A stretch of DNA of 29,365 nucleotides from a virus: positions 1-29,365 of IMG/VR virus record IMGVR_UViG_3300030331_001224; one strand, given 5' to 3'. A program made the position numbers and the translations under genes. Below the pieces are notes generated by a model, which was not told the origin of the DNA, did no database searches, and saw only the letters and a list, made by a program, of their open reading frames with translations. Shown piece after piece: positions 1 through 8,500 of the stretch. Every line of letters begins with the position of its first letter. Position 1 is the first letter of the stretch.

Positions 1-254
1 CTATCACCAGCAACCTTCATCACACGTCCTCTAAAAGGAACTTCTAATACACCTACATTTGATGCAGGTAATTGAGCTGCTTTACATAAAAATCTAAATC
101 TATCTCCATCAAATTGACCATCACCATCACCCTGTATGGCTAGGTTTACTCCATCAGGAAAGTTAACTTGCACCTCAAACAGATTGGGGCGAGTACCACC
201 ACCAATCAGTTTGGATTTAAATTGAGAAATAGTTCTCTGTGGGATTGTTGCCAT
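1..254 (-). CDS. gp19: Tail tube protein gp19 (partial, C-terminus outside window)
   Basis: This is the 5' part (84 complete codons) of the tail tube subunit, which polymerises on the baseplate hub to form the inner tube through which DNA passes. The start is ATG at 254-252, with a good Shine-Dalgarno (AAGGAG) 10 bases upstream. The protein begins MATIPQRTISQFKSK. The following stretch carries the features I know from T4 gp19: RPNLFEVQV (T4 RPNLFQVEI), FLCKAAQLPAS (T4 FQCKATALPAG) and a final VAGDR (T4 VAGDRTF). Relative to T4 there are extra residues with a GDGDGQFDGDR segment between the first two motifs. It follows gp18 after 37 bp, the usual sheath-tube order. The reading frame is open to the window edge. 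Confidence 0.93.
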   Translation of the reverse strand, partial: MATIPQRTISQFKSKLIGGGTRPNLFEVQVNFPDGVNLAIQGDGDGQFDGDRFRFLCKAAQLPASNVGVLEVPFRGRVMKVAGD

Positions 255-264
255 TTTTTAGAAT

Positions 265-270
265 CTCCTT
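265..270 (-). promoter_or_regulatory. Strong ribosome binding site of gp19
   Basis: The minus strand reads AAGGAG ten bases before the gp19 ATG. It is one of only two strong Shine-Dalgarno sequences in the window (the other precedes gp17). This fits the very high copy number needed for the tube protein. Confidence 0.7.
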
Positions 271-274
271 TGGT

Positions 275-282
275 TATTTAGA
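275..282 (-). promoter_or_regulatory. Late-promoter-like octamer upstream of gp19
   Basis: The minus strand reads TCTAAATA, one mismatch from the T4 late promoter TATAAATA. It lies 20 bases before the gp19 ATG in the 37-bp gap after gp18. It is close enough to the ribosome binding site that the leader would be very short, so confidence is moderate. The same C variant (NCTAAATA) recurs in three other gaps of the window. Confidence 0.45.
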
Positions 283-291
283 TATGATGAT

Positions 292-2448
292 TTAAACTCT
301 ACCTGCTACTTCTTCAAAGCTAACACCAGTTCTGGTGGCAACAAATGTAAGAGTAACATAGTTGATTGATCTTGCAGGCTTCAAGAAGATGTCTGCTCTG
401 AACTCATTATTATCAATGATGTCAGGAGTGTTATTAGTTTCATCACAAATAACTAGGAAACCACTCAATCCTCTCTTTGCTTCCACATCCCTTAGGAATG
501 GTTCAACAATATTAACAAAGTTTGCTCTTGTGACTTGATCATTTAATTCAAAGAGTTGTGCTTCTGCTGCTTTCTGTAGTGATTGTTCAATTGTTAAGAA
601 TAGTCTTCTAACATTGATTCTATCAAATGCAGATGCAAATCCTAACCCAGTCTTATCACCAAACAACATGATGCCAATTCCAGGTTGATTAACTATGGAG
701 TTAATTCTTAGTGGATAAAGTTGATCTCTTTGTGCTTTATCAGGTGTGTATGCAAGTTTAATTGCATTGTTCAAGATTCCTCTCTGCTGTCCAGCAGGTG
801 AGAACCATGGGAATGAATTAACACTTGTTCTTACCATCAATCCAGCAACATCACCATTGGTTGGGATGAATCTGAATGTATTGTTGAATCTATCAAAGGT
901 ATACTTATATCCAGTATCAAATACTGCATATGAAGATGATGATAGAGAACTATAGAACTTGATTATATTATCAGTTTGAGTATCTGTATTTGTTATGTTT
1001 ACAACATCTGCTCTGTGTGGAGAAATGGTTGTCATACAATCCTTTCTTGCACCAGCAATAGAAATTAACCTATTTGCTTTTGCTTGTGATTGTTCTTTAC
1101 TTCCAAGGCCAGGACCCATTATCAAGTAGTCTACTTGTATCTCATCCTTATTCTTGAATAAGTTGTAAGATGTAATTAGATTACCAAGGGTTGCTGTGAA
1201 TCCACCAGTAGCAGAATAATCTGCACCAGCAGTCAATGTGTAAGTATTATTTCCAATAACATTGAAGGTAATACCCTGTGCATTTCTATTCCAACCACCA
1301 GAAGCAGTGGTTATTGGTGTATAACCAGAACTAAAGTCTGATGCAGCAACAAAACCATCTGAACCATCTGATGGATCATCACCTGCATAGATGTATTGAG
1401 AGTAGAGTGACAACCAATCCTTATAGAATGTCTTCTGAGGTGCATCTACAGATGAAACTGCATCAGTAGCCTTAGATAGATTTAAATTTTTCTCAAGAAT
1501 ATTACCCTGTATGCCTGTTACATCACCAAGGTCATCTACAACAACAATGTGCATTCCATCATTCTTAGATGATCTATCACTTGCCCACACAGTTGTATCT
1601 GGTCTAGGAGAAATTGATTTCCAGAACACTGTTGAGTTTGTCAGTCCTAGAGTTTGTTCATCATACCAGTCTTTGGCAAAATTACCTCCCTCTATCTTAG
1701 CAGTTGCAACTCCAACTTCAGATGAGTTAATTACACTAACATTATTTCCAGATAATATTGATCTTGCTTGATCACCCTGAGCATAGGTTATATTAGTTGA
1801 GACTCCAGCAGTAGTGACCCTTTGTGTTATCTTAACATCAATGGTAGTTGCACCTAGACCAGTAATGATACCTTTTAGATGTCCAGTGAAGTTTGAAGTA
1901 TCACCAGCACCAGCTATGACTTGATTAGTAAGTGAAACAGATACACCCATTCCAACACTGATGCCAGAAGTGGTTCCTATACCTAGTCTTTGGTCTGCAG
2001 CGTTGTCAATGAAACAAACTTTAAGATTGTTTGCCCATGTACCAGGTGTCTTAGCAGCATAACCAAATGTCTGACCTACACCAGCATAGTTTGCCACATA
2101 GTCATCATAGTTCTTGATCTTAAGATCAGTAACCACAGTTTGGTGTGACCTATTGCCATTAGCATTGACTAGATCGTCATCATCAGTTCTTACTACTTTA
2201 AGAACTCCACCATATGAAAGGAATGAAGATGCACTCATCCAATATTCATACTGAGCATCAGTAGAAATTGGTTTTCCAAATGTGTTGATTAATTGTTGCT
2301 CTGTAGTGATGTCAGTGGCTTCATCAATAGGACCAATTTCAAAAGGACCAGCAATGGCACCAATATTATCTAATACATTTTCTGCTCTCCCTACAGTCAG
2401 ATCCACCTCCCTTACTAATACTCCAGGAGATAATTGTGGAGTCGCCAT
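292..2448 (-). CDS. gp18: Contractile tail sheath protein gp18
   Basis: This is the 718-aa sheath subunit that surrounds the tube and contracts at infection (T4 gp18 is 659 aa). The N-terminus has the sheath signature LSPGVLVREVDLT and then NTFGKP (T4 NTFGQP). The C-terminal sheath domain, about residues 540-718, shows FDRINVRRLFL, NNTPDIIDNNEF and PARSINYVTLTFVATRTG, each nearly matching T4. The middle (about residues 110-330) is beta-rich and more divergent, as expected for the protruding domain. The start is ATG 2448, with a modest GAGG nine bases upstream and a late promoter octamer at 2481-2488. gp19 follows directly. The identification is secure. Confidence 0.97.
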   Translation of the reverse strand: MATPQLSPGVLVREVDLTVGRAENVLDNIGAIAGPFEIGPIDEATDITTEQQLINTFGKPISTDAQYEYWMSASSFLSYGGVLKVVRTDDDDLVNANGNRSHQTVVTDLKIKNYDDYVANYAGVGQTFGYAAKTPGTWANNLKVCFIDNAADQRLGIGTTSGISVGMGVSVSLTNQVIAGAGDTSNFTGHLKGIITGLGATTIDVKITQRVTTAGVSTNITYAQGDQARSILSGNNVSVINSSEVGVATAKIEGGNFAKDWYDEQTLGLTNSTVFWKSISPRPDTTVWASDRSSKNDGMHIVVVDDLGDVTGIQGNILEKNLNLSKATDAVSSVDAPQKTFYKDWLSLYSQYIYAGDDPSDGSDGFVAASDFSSGYTPITTASGGWNRNAQGITFNVIGNNTYTLTAGADYSATGGFTATLGNLITSYNLFKNKDEIQVDYLIMGPGLGSKEQSQAKANRLISIAGARKDCMTTISPHRADVVNITNTDTQTDNIIKFYSSLSSSSYAVFDTGYKYTFDRFNNTFRFIPTNGDVAGLMVRTSVNSFPWFSPAGQQRGILNNAIKLAYTPDKAQRDQLYPLRINSIVNQPGIGIMLFGDKTGLGFASAFDRINVRRLFLTIEQSLQKAAEAQLFELNDQVTRANFVNIVEPFLRDVEAKRGLSGFLVICDETNNTPDIIDNNEFRADIFLKPARSINYVTLTFVATRTGVSFEEVAGRV

Positions 2449-2480
2449 GTCGTCTAGCCTCGTCTCAGTTTATCTGAAAA

Positions 2481-2488
2481 TATTTATT
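2481..2488 (-). promoter_or_regulatory. T4-type late promoter upstream of gp18
   Basis: The minus strand reads AATAAATA, matching NATAAATA, 32 bases before the gp18 ATG. It sits in the longest intergenic gap of the window (78 bp, 2449-2526). Position and match both fit a gp55-dependent late promoter driving sheath and tube. No convincing terminator hairpin was seen in this gap. Confidence 0.65.
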
Positions 2489-2526
2489 GTTTTCTATGTT
2501 TTCATTGGGGAAACACTCCATGAACA

Positions 2527-2754
2527 TTACCAATCTGGATAATTCCAATCTGAATGTGAGTGTTTTTTTCTACTCTTTACAATTCTTCTTACAGTGCATA
2601 CCTTACATTCATAGGAATATGCTGATGCTAGTGTCCCTCTATCTTTACGAGTTAAATAGAATCCATCTATTAAATTTTTAGTCTCACCACATACCCTACA
2701 TTTTCTATCAGAAAGTAATAAGTGTCCTAACCTTATCTGATTATCAATTTCCAC
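2527..2754 (-). CDS. Small zinc-ribbon protein between gp17 and gp18
   Basis: This 75-aa protein has two CxxC pairs, CRVCGETKNL at about residues 19-28 and CKVC at about 50-53. They are separated by about 28 residues containing FYLTRKDRG, and the tail is basic (VRRIVKSRKKH). This is a classic four-cysteine zinc ribbon, seen in many small phage nucleic-acid-binding or HNH/endonuclease VII-like proteins. No catalytic HNH triad is visible, so nuclease activity is not supported. The start is GTG at 2754, whose G is the last base of the gp17 stop (TAGTG), implying translational coupling to the large terminase. There is no internal ATG to prefer. A role in packaging or late transcription is possible but unproven. 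Confidence 0.75.
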   Translation of the reverse strand: MEIDNQIRLGHLLLSDRKCRVCGETKNLIDGFYLTRKDRGTLASAYSYECKVCTVRRIVKSRKKHSHSDWNYPDW

Positions 2755-4457
2755 TACTTATAATCCCACATAAAAGATCTATCTCCATACTCATCAGTGT
2801 TCCAAGAACTAGGTGTTCCTGCTAATCTATCTAGTTCTAAAGTGCCATTATCTATTTTCCAAGTGTCTCCCTCTGAGTCTACAAAACTATCATCATCTAA
2901 ACCATCCATGATAAAACCAAATGGAGACATATCTTGTTCTATTTGATTCTTTTGTTCATCATATAATCTTTTCCTTACATCCTGATCAGTAAGTTCTTTA
3001 AAATAATCTTGTGCTACCAACCATGCATAGATGACAAGACACATGGCAAGATCATCATTGCATCCTTCTTCTGCCTCAAATGAATTATGTTTTTGAATAA
3101 AGGTGGTCAACTCACTCAATATCTCATAATCTTTAAATGTTACTTTATCCTCTTCTATCAAAGTTTTTAAATTTAAAGAACCAACCTTTTTAACTGTCTT
3201 TGACATCTTGACACCTAGTTGTGTCTTCTTACCAGAGAATCCTTGTCCTACAATTTGACCTGCTCTACCACGCATAGAACACATTAATAAATTTTCATAC
3301 TCTAAATCAAAGTTAAGAATAGAAGCAACCTGATCTCCAACATCATTTACTTCACATAAAATAAAAGCATTATTATAACTCTTTGCTACTTCCCATATGA
3401 GATTGGGAAATAGCATGGGTTTGATTTCATTATTCCTATACTTTGCCACAACTCTATGAGGAAACTCTGTGATATCAATAACAATAAAAGCAGAATAATC
3501 TCCACCCACTCCTCTTGCCACATCAACAGTAATTACATAATCACCACCTTTTTTACATGGTTCATATACATCCAGTCCAGCACTTCTGGTCTGTGGTTCA
3601 TCATATACTAGTACCCTTAATTTACTAGGAGATATGAGTGTATCAACAGATCCTAAGAACTCACACTCAAACTCAACCTTGAACTGTTGTTCTGATGTGT
3701 TGGCAATAGTTGATTTTCTCCACTTCTCATCCCTACCAGGCACCTCACTCCAATGCACATCTGTGGGAACATATTCATTCTTTCCTTTCTCTGCATCATG
3801 CCACAACCTATAGAAGTGATTCATACCATGAGGTGTAGAGACTATGATGACTTTAGTGCTCTTACCTGAGGTAATAGTAGGATAAACTGAACTGAAGAAT
3901 GAATCAGCTATATGATTAGGAACAAATGCAAATTCATCCAAGAATAGAATGTTGAATGACATACCCCTCACAGCAGATGCTGATGTTGAAGCAGCAAGAA
4001 TTTTAGATCCATTCTCCAGTTCTAAACTACCCCTGTTCCATGCTATGATACCTTGTTGCATCCACTTGGGTAAATTTTCATATGCAGTTTGCAATCTACC
4101 TAGCAGTTCTCTAGCAGTTGCTGCTTTGTTTGCTAGTATGCCTACATTGACACTATCATTGAAAACAACATAGTGTAGTAGGTATGCCACACAGGTGGTA
4201 GACTTACCAGTCTGTCTGGGCATCTTACAAATATTAAATCTATTCTCATGGAAGTTCTTAATTAACTTCTTCTGAAAATGATAAGGTTTAAATGCTGTCA
4301 GACCTTCATCAAGACTTACAATCTTGACATACTTCTCTGCAAAATAAATTGGATCATTCCTACAAGCATAAAACTCAAGTATTTGTTCTTGACTAAATTC
4401 TTGAGCAACGTTTGCTCTCTTCAAATTGGGATTACCCAAATAAATGTTGTCTGACAT
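2754..4457 (-). CDS. gp17: Large terminase subunit gp17 (ATPase/nuclease)
   Basis: This is the DNA-packaging motor: it cuts concatemeric DNA and pumps it into the prohead through the portal. It is 567 aa (T4 gp17 is 610). ATPase domain: Walker A RQTGKST at residues 81-87, Walker B NILFLDE at 169-175 with catalytic Glu175, and coupling motif STPHG at 207-211. RNase H-fold nuclease domain: acidic residues in VDVARG (Asp312), CEVNDVGD (Glu369) and CNDDLAM (Asp468/469), matching the T4 Asp401/Glu458/Asp542 triad. The C-terminal tail (500-567) is acidic. The start is ATG 4457, behind a strong AGGAGG. The small terminase gene lies 4.4 kb upstream instead of adjacent as in T4. Confidence 0.97.
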   Translation of the reverse strand: MSDNIYLGNPNLKRANVAQEFSQEQILEFYACRNDPIYFAEKYVKIVSLDEGLTAFKPYHFQKKLIKNFHENRFNICKMPRQTGKSTTCVAYLLHYVVFNDSVNVGILANKAATARELLGRLQTAYENLPKWMQQGIIAWNRGSLELENGSKILAASTSASAVRGMSFNILFLDEFAFVPNHIADSFFSSVYPTITSGKSTKVIIVSTPHGMNHFYRLWHDAEKGKNEYVPTDVHWSEVPGRDEKWRKSTIANTSEQQFKVEFECEFLGSVDTLISPSKLRVLVYDEPQTRSAGLDVYEPCKKGGDYVITVDVARGVGGDYSAFIVIDITEFPHRVVAKYRNNEIKPMLFPNLIWEVAKSYNNAFILCEVNDVGDQVASILNFDLEYENLLMCSMRGRAGQIVGQGFSGKKTQLGVKMSKTVKKVGSLNLKTLIEEDKVTFKDYEILSELTTFIQKHNSFEAEEGCNDDLAMCLVIYAWLVAQDYFKELTDQDVRKRLYDEQKNQIEQDMSPFGFIMDGLDDDSFVDSEGDTWKIDNGTLELDRLAGTPSSWNTDEYGDRSFMWDYK

Positions 4458-4462
4458 GATAA

Positions 4463-4468
4463 CCTCCT
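4463..4468 (-). promoter_or_regulatory. Strong ribosome binding site of gp17
   Basis: The minus strand reads TAGGAGGTTATCATG. AGGAGG ends five bases before the ATG and overlaps the TAG stop of the preceding 48-codon frame. The optimal spacing fixes the gp17 start. Confidence 0.75.
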
Positions 4469-4613
4469 ACATCATTTCATACTTGCCAAACTTTTGGTCA
4501 TGTTCTCTAGTCTTTATAGTCATATCTATAATCCTTTCCAAATCCTTAATTCTTTTTTTCAAATCTCTAGTATGTTGATCCTCCAATTTGGAGGAGTGGT
4601 TCTCCTGGTTCAT
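4467..4613 (-). CDS. Possible 48-aa coiled-coil protein overlapping the next gene upstream
   Basis: A short frame runs from ATG 4613-4611 to TAG 4469-4467. It encodes 48 residues beginning MNQENHSSKLEDQ and ending KFGKYEMM. The middle (residues 14-40) is highly charged with heptad-like spacing of hydrophobics (LKKRIKDLERIIDM), predicting a helix or coiled coil. Its first 47 bases lie in another frame inside the end of the 81-aa gene. It ends nine bases before the gp17 ATG, with the gp17 ribosome binding site overlapping its stop. I see no clear ribosome binding site of its own. It fills what would otherwise be an unexplained 109-bp gap in a tightly packed genome, which is the main reason to believe it. 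Function unknown. Confidence 0.5.
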   Translation of the reverse strand: MNQENHSSKLEDQHTRDLKKRIKDLERIIDMTIKTREHDQKFGKYEMM

Positions 4614-4812
4614 GTTTTGAAACTTGGTAATTCCAGAGTTTTGCGCCAGGATACACTTTTACCACTTGATCCTGAACTTCTCTGCGTGATGGTTTTTTGA
4701 TTGAAGGGAAAAACATTTTTATCATGTAGTTTTTACCTCTCCAAGACAAATAAACGTCAATTACATTTCCTACACCTGCTCTTAATTTTGTAGCCTCATG
4801 AAAGGAAATCAT
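4567..4812 (-). CDS. Conserved hypothetical small protein (81 aa)
   Basis: This 81-aa protein begins MISFHEATKLRAGVGN. It has a central basic segment (SWRGKNYMIKMFFPS, then KKPSRREVQDQ) and VYPGAKLWNY toward the C-terminus. I recall similar small proteins upstream of gp17 in T4-like cyanophages, but no function is established. It has no membrane segment and no metal motif. The start is ATG 4812, 37 bp after the preceding gene; an ACTAAATA octamer lies in that gap. Its 3' end overlaps the 48-aa frame by 47 bp. Confidence 0.8.
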   Translation of the reverse strand: MISFHEATKLRAGVGNVIDVYLSWRGKNYMIKMFFPSIKKPSRREVQDQVVKVYPGAKLWNYQVSKHEPGEPLLQIGGSTY

Positions 4813-4837
4813 TATGACATTACATCATTTACTTTAA

Positions 4838-4845
4838 TATTTAGT
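4838..4845 (-). promoter_or_regulatory. Late-promoter-like octamer upstream of the 81-aa gene and gp17
   Basis: The minus strand reads ACTAAATA, one mismatch from TATAAATA, 25 bases before ATG 4812 in a 37-bp gap. If active it would drive the 81-aa gene, the 48-aa frame, gp17 and the zinc-ribbon gene. Confidence 0.45.
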
Positions 4846-4849
4846 ATTT

Positions 4850-5194
4850 TTAAGTATTGATAGATGTTCTTATTACTTTGAAAGTAGTAGAACTGGTAGA
4901 TGCTGGTGTGACTAATAATCTTACATTGCCACCACTTATGTCACTATCAAAACTTGCTAAACTATTTCCAGTCTTAACAATAGCAAACTCAGTGTTGAAT
5001 GTAAGAGATCCATTATGCACAATAATAAATTCTGCAGTATGGTAATTACTTCCTTGTGTTACTTGTATTTGATACTTTACAGATCTAAAACTTGTTTTAG
5101 AAAATACATCCAATGCAACTTCAGATACACTAGTTGTGGTTAAACTAGCAACAGTTATGTTACTGAAATTTGCTTGACTTAATAATCTAGGCAT
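4850..5194 (-). CDS. Small beta-rich virion protein (114 aa), related to repeats in the giant baseplate protein
   Basis: This 114-aa protein is almost entirely alternating beta sequence, with no signal peptide or membrane segment. From about residue 40 it reads YQIQVTQG, then AEFIIVHNG, TEFAIVKTG, LASFDSDISGG, RLLVTP and FKVIRTSI. Small proteins like this are common in marine T4-like phages and are presumed structural. The same order of motifs recurs three times in the 1855-aa protein (about 27215-28207). One copy there reads SEILVVDNG, TEYGIVQTGG, LGDFSINING and VRVFQNAI. The gene overlaps the preceding one by 8 bp, implying coupled translation. Virion role is inferred; it may be a head or tail decoration protein or a fibre adaptor. 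Confidence 0.82.
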   Translation of the reverse strand: MPRLLSQANFSNITVASLTTTSVSEVALDVFSKTSFRSVKYQIQVTQGSNYHTAEFIIVHNGSLTFNTEFAIVKTGNSLASFDSDISGGNVRLLVTPASTSSTTFKVIRTSINT

Positions 5195-5519
5195 TTGCAG
5201 TTTCCAAGATACTGAGGATTAATTTCAAACTATCATTTGCACTCCCTTGAATTTTGATAGAGTCACTGGTTTCTAAAACTAGTTTTCCATCCAGAGGAAC
5301 ATATGCATCTGATGGTGGAACTGAAGCATCTTTAATAATTTCAGTGGTGGTTGAACTTCTCACATGAGTCATAGTAAATGTAGCTGCACTAGTGGTTACA
5401 TTAGTTACATGAGCATACAACACAATAGCAGTGTATCCTGTAGGAGCAGTATAGGCAGTCTGATTAGAAGAAGTGACCTCTAATGTTTCTGTTTGAAATC
5501 TGTTAAGTGCGAGTGCCAT
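5187..5519 (-). CDS. Small beta-rich virion protein (110 aa)
   Basis: This 110-aa protein begins MALALNRFQTETL and continues with beta strands: YTAPTGYTAIVLYAHV, FTMTHV, LDGKLVLETSDSIKI and a C-terminal LKLILSILETANA. The GKLVLE...D.L/I...ILSILE pattern recurs in small presumed virion proteins of cyanophages and pelagiphages. No enzymatic motif is visible. It follows the 1103-aa gene after a single base (TAATATG) and overlaps the 114-aa gene by 8 bp, so the three are probably made together and may form one appendage. A trimeric fibre-tip or decoration protein is a guess from size and composition only. Confidence 0.82.
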   Translation of the reverse strand: MALALNRFQTETLEVTSSNQTAYTAPTGYTAIVLYAHVTNVTTSAATFTMTHVRSSTTTEIIKDASVPPSDAYVPLDGKLVLETSDSIKIQGSANDSLKLILSILETANA

Positions 5520-5520
5520 A

Positions 5521-8500
5521 TTAACTTAATGCTAGGATAAAGGGTGTCACTTCTGTGAATAGACTCTTACTAAATGATCTTCCACTAATTGTACCAGTTT
5601 CTTGGTTGATTTGTAAATCATCACCAATTCTAAAGTTACCAGCTTGATCTGTACTTGTGTATATTACCTTTCCACCATCAGAAGTAACAACTTCATTTTC
5701 TTGAATTGTTACCCCACCACGTTTTGGTGTGGCAGTGGCAATGGTATTTCCAGATCCAACATACTCAAAGGTATGAGAACTGGCAATAATTTTACTTTGT
5801 TGGAAGAAAGATGCAGTTGAACCAACACCAACAGCATTAAGCAAATTAGTGCCAAGTGTTACTGTAGTAATTCCAGATACTACTGGTGTTGAACTATTTA
5901 TTGCATAATAAATGGGAGCCATGACAGCAGTTGCAGTAGCAGTATTGACTCCAACATTAGGAGCACCAATTGTTACATCAGGAGTTTCTGTATATTGACT
6001 TCCACCACTGATAATAGTGATGGATTTAACAGACTCATCTTCTAAAGTTGCAAATGCTGTGGCAGTTTCTCCATTAGGACCAGAGGGAGCATCTAAGGTA
6101 ACTGTAGGTGTTGAAGTATATCCTGTTCCACCAGAACCAACTGTTATAGTTTGCACCTGTTCAAATAAAGTATTGAAAAATACTTGCTGTCCATCATATG
6201 GTCTATCAATATCAATAGCTGCTGTTCCTCCAGAAACATAAGTATGTGCTACTGTTGATATACCCAAGTTAACTTGGAATGTGGTTGATGTGGGAATGGC
6301 ATCAACTTCAAATACAAATGGTTTTTTATTTGGATAAGTTTTTTGACCAAAGGGACAACTAAAAACAATGTTTGCTAAAGTCACTCCCATTCCAACTTGG
6401 AATCCATGAGCAGCATTAGTGGTAATGGTTGCTTGTCCAGTTGTATTAGTGTAAGCCACACCAGTGATGGTGCGTGTGGGAGTGTTTATATCAAGAACTA
6501 CTTTATCTTGAGAGACAGCAGCAGTGGATGTGACAATTCCTGTGAATTGAAGTGGTCCTACACCCCTTGCTACCAATCCCTTTGTTCCAAAACTACAATT
6601 ACTATTTGCTAGATCTGCTTGTCCCCCTGAATCACAAGTCACTGCCTCATCACAACATATAGTGAATAGAGAAACTAACTGAGCAAAACCACCATTAGTG
6701 ACAGCAACACCAACACCACCTTGATTATACTGAGTAAATGAATCTACATTCATTGTTTTTAAAAGTCTTGCTTGTTTCCCATCAATTCTAATTCCAGTCC
6801 CTGTTGTAGTGTCACTAGTGCAATTTTGAACATATGGACCTTTCCACTTACCACCACCTATATTTTCTGCTATCTCTCCAGTAGGAAATCCAACTGCAGC
6901 AGCAGGTGCAATATGGTTTTGAAAAGTCATATTAGCTAACTTGACACCCTTTCTAACTGAGAATATATCTTTCTCTGGTGTGCTACCTATTACATTAACA
7001 GACCTTTGATCATCTCCAACAACAGAAACATTAGCAGGTACTTCTATGGGATTAACTTCAACATATGTACCTGAAAAAACTTTAACAGTAGATCCTGAAG
7101 TTGCAATACCAACTGCACCCTTGATTGTTAACTTAGCATTATCAATTGATGTTCCATTATTACTATCATCTCCATCTTTAGCAACATAAAAAACATTGGG
7201 AGCAGAGTTGATACCAGTAGCAGAGGCATTAATTGTTACATTATCACCAAGCACAACTTGTGAATTTGTAATAGTAACAAGACCAACATTAACTGTATTA
7301 TTATCACCATCAATAGTAACTGACCCTTCACCAACAGTGAGAATACCAGTAACACGAGTGTTACCTTTAACTAAAAGAGTGGTGCCACCTGCAGCAACAT
7401 TAGAAGTGCCTATTGTAGTAATGCCCAATATAGTGGCATTTCTATTAATTTGTAAATCTTTTCTACCTGTAATAATACCAATAGAATCTAAATTCTTTAT
7501 ATTTTCTTGAGTTGTTATTCCACTTACTACAAGGTTATCTAATGTTAAATTTGTTCCTGTACAAAATTCTGCTAACTCATCAGGTGGTGTAGTATCTGCA
7601 GCAGTAAGAGATGTGCTTGCTATGCCAACCCAATTATTACCATCATAAATTAATAATTTATTTTCTCCTGTGCTCTCAGTAAAATCTACATCACCAAGAT
7701 CTTTTATAAATCCAGCACCACCTCCACCAATGGTGTATAACTGTTGCTCTACCCTGTTAACAAAGAGTCTGTAATTTGTTGCTAAATCTTGAAGTGTAGC
7801 AAACTTTTGATCTGTAGGAGTAAGAGGATCATCACCTTGTTTTGCTGAAGGATCATGAGATATAATTTCCTCACTTAATAATTGTTGCTTACTTTTTATA
7901 CTCTCAACAATTTCATAAAGTTCCCCTATGTTGACATTTTGTTTATCTGACTTTTCATTTAACTTCTCAATATCTTTATCATAATATTTTACTTCTGGAA
8001 GATTAGAAATTTCTTCTTTTAATCCATCAAAATAATTTTTAACTTCCTCACTAATCTCAATACTTTTATCATCTATCTTCTTCTCAATATTTTGTTTTGT
8101 TTCATTTAACTTACTTAGTACACTCTTCTTTAATTTTCTATCATCATCTTTAAATTGATTTCTATACTCATATATTCTAAGAGCAGTTTCTCTCAACTCC
8201 TCATATATTTTATCTTTAGTTTCTTGTAAATATTTTTTAGTTTCTTGTAAATTTTCTTTTGTTTCTTTAATCTCAACTCTCTTTTCAAAATCTTTAGTAT
8301 CAAAGTTTTCAGTTAAGTTATCAATATCTTGATTAAATGTATCCTTAAGAGTTCTAAGATTATCATTAACTTTTTCAAAATCATCATCTATGTTCCTAAA
8401 AGTTTTACCAATCCAAGAAAAATCAGGAACTATATCCTCTCTAACTTTTTGAATCTCCTGTCTTACAAGAATAAAATCATCTTCAACATTAGGAATACTT

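Noticed and set aside
2495-2520. Possible terminator hairpin in the gap before gp18
   Set aside because: Only about five A/T-rich base pairs (TGTTT with AAACA) and no following T-run in the right place.
2527-2754. HNH homing endonuclease
   Set aside because: Two CxxC pairs are present but no His-Asn-His catalytic pattern is visible, so only a zinc ribbon is claimed.
5895-5902. AATAAATA on the minus strand inside the 1103-aa gene
   Set aside because: It lies in coding sequence about 375 bp from the next start, and the codons (Ala-Ile-Asn-Ser) explain it in AT-rich DNA. Not called a promoter.
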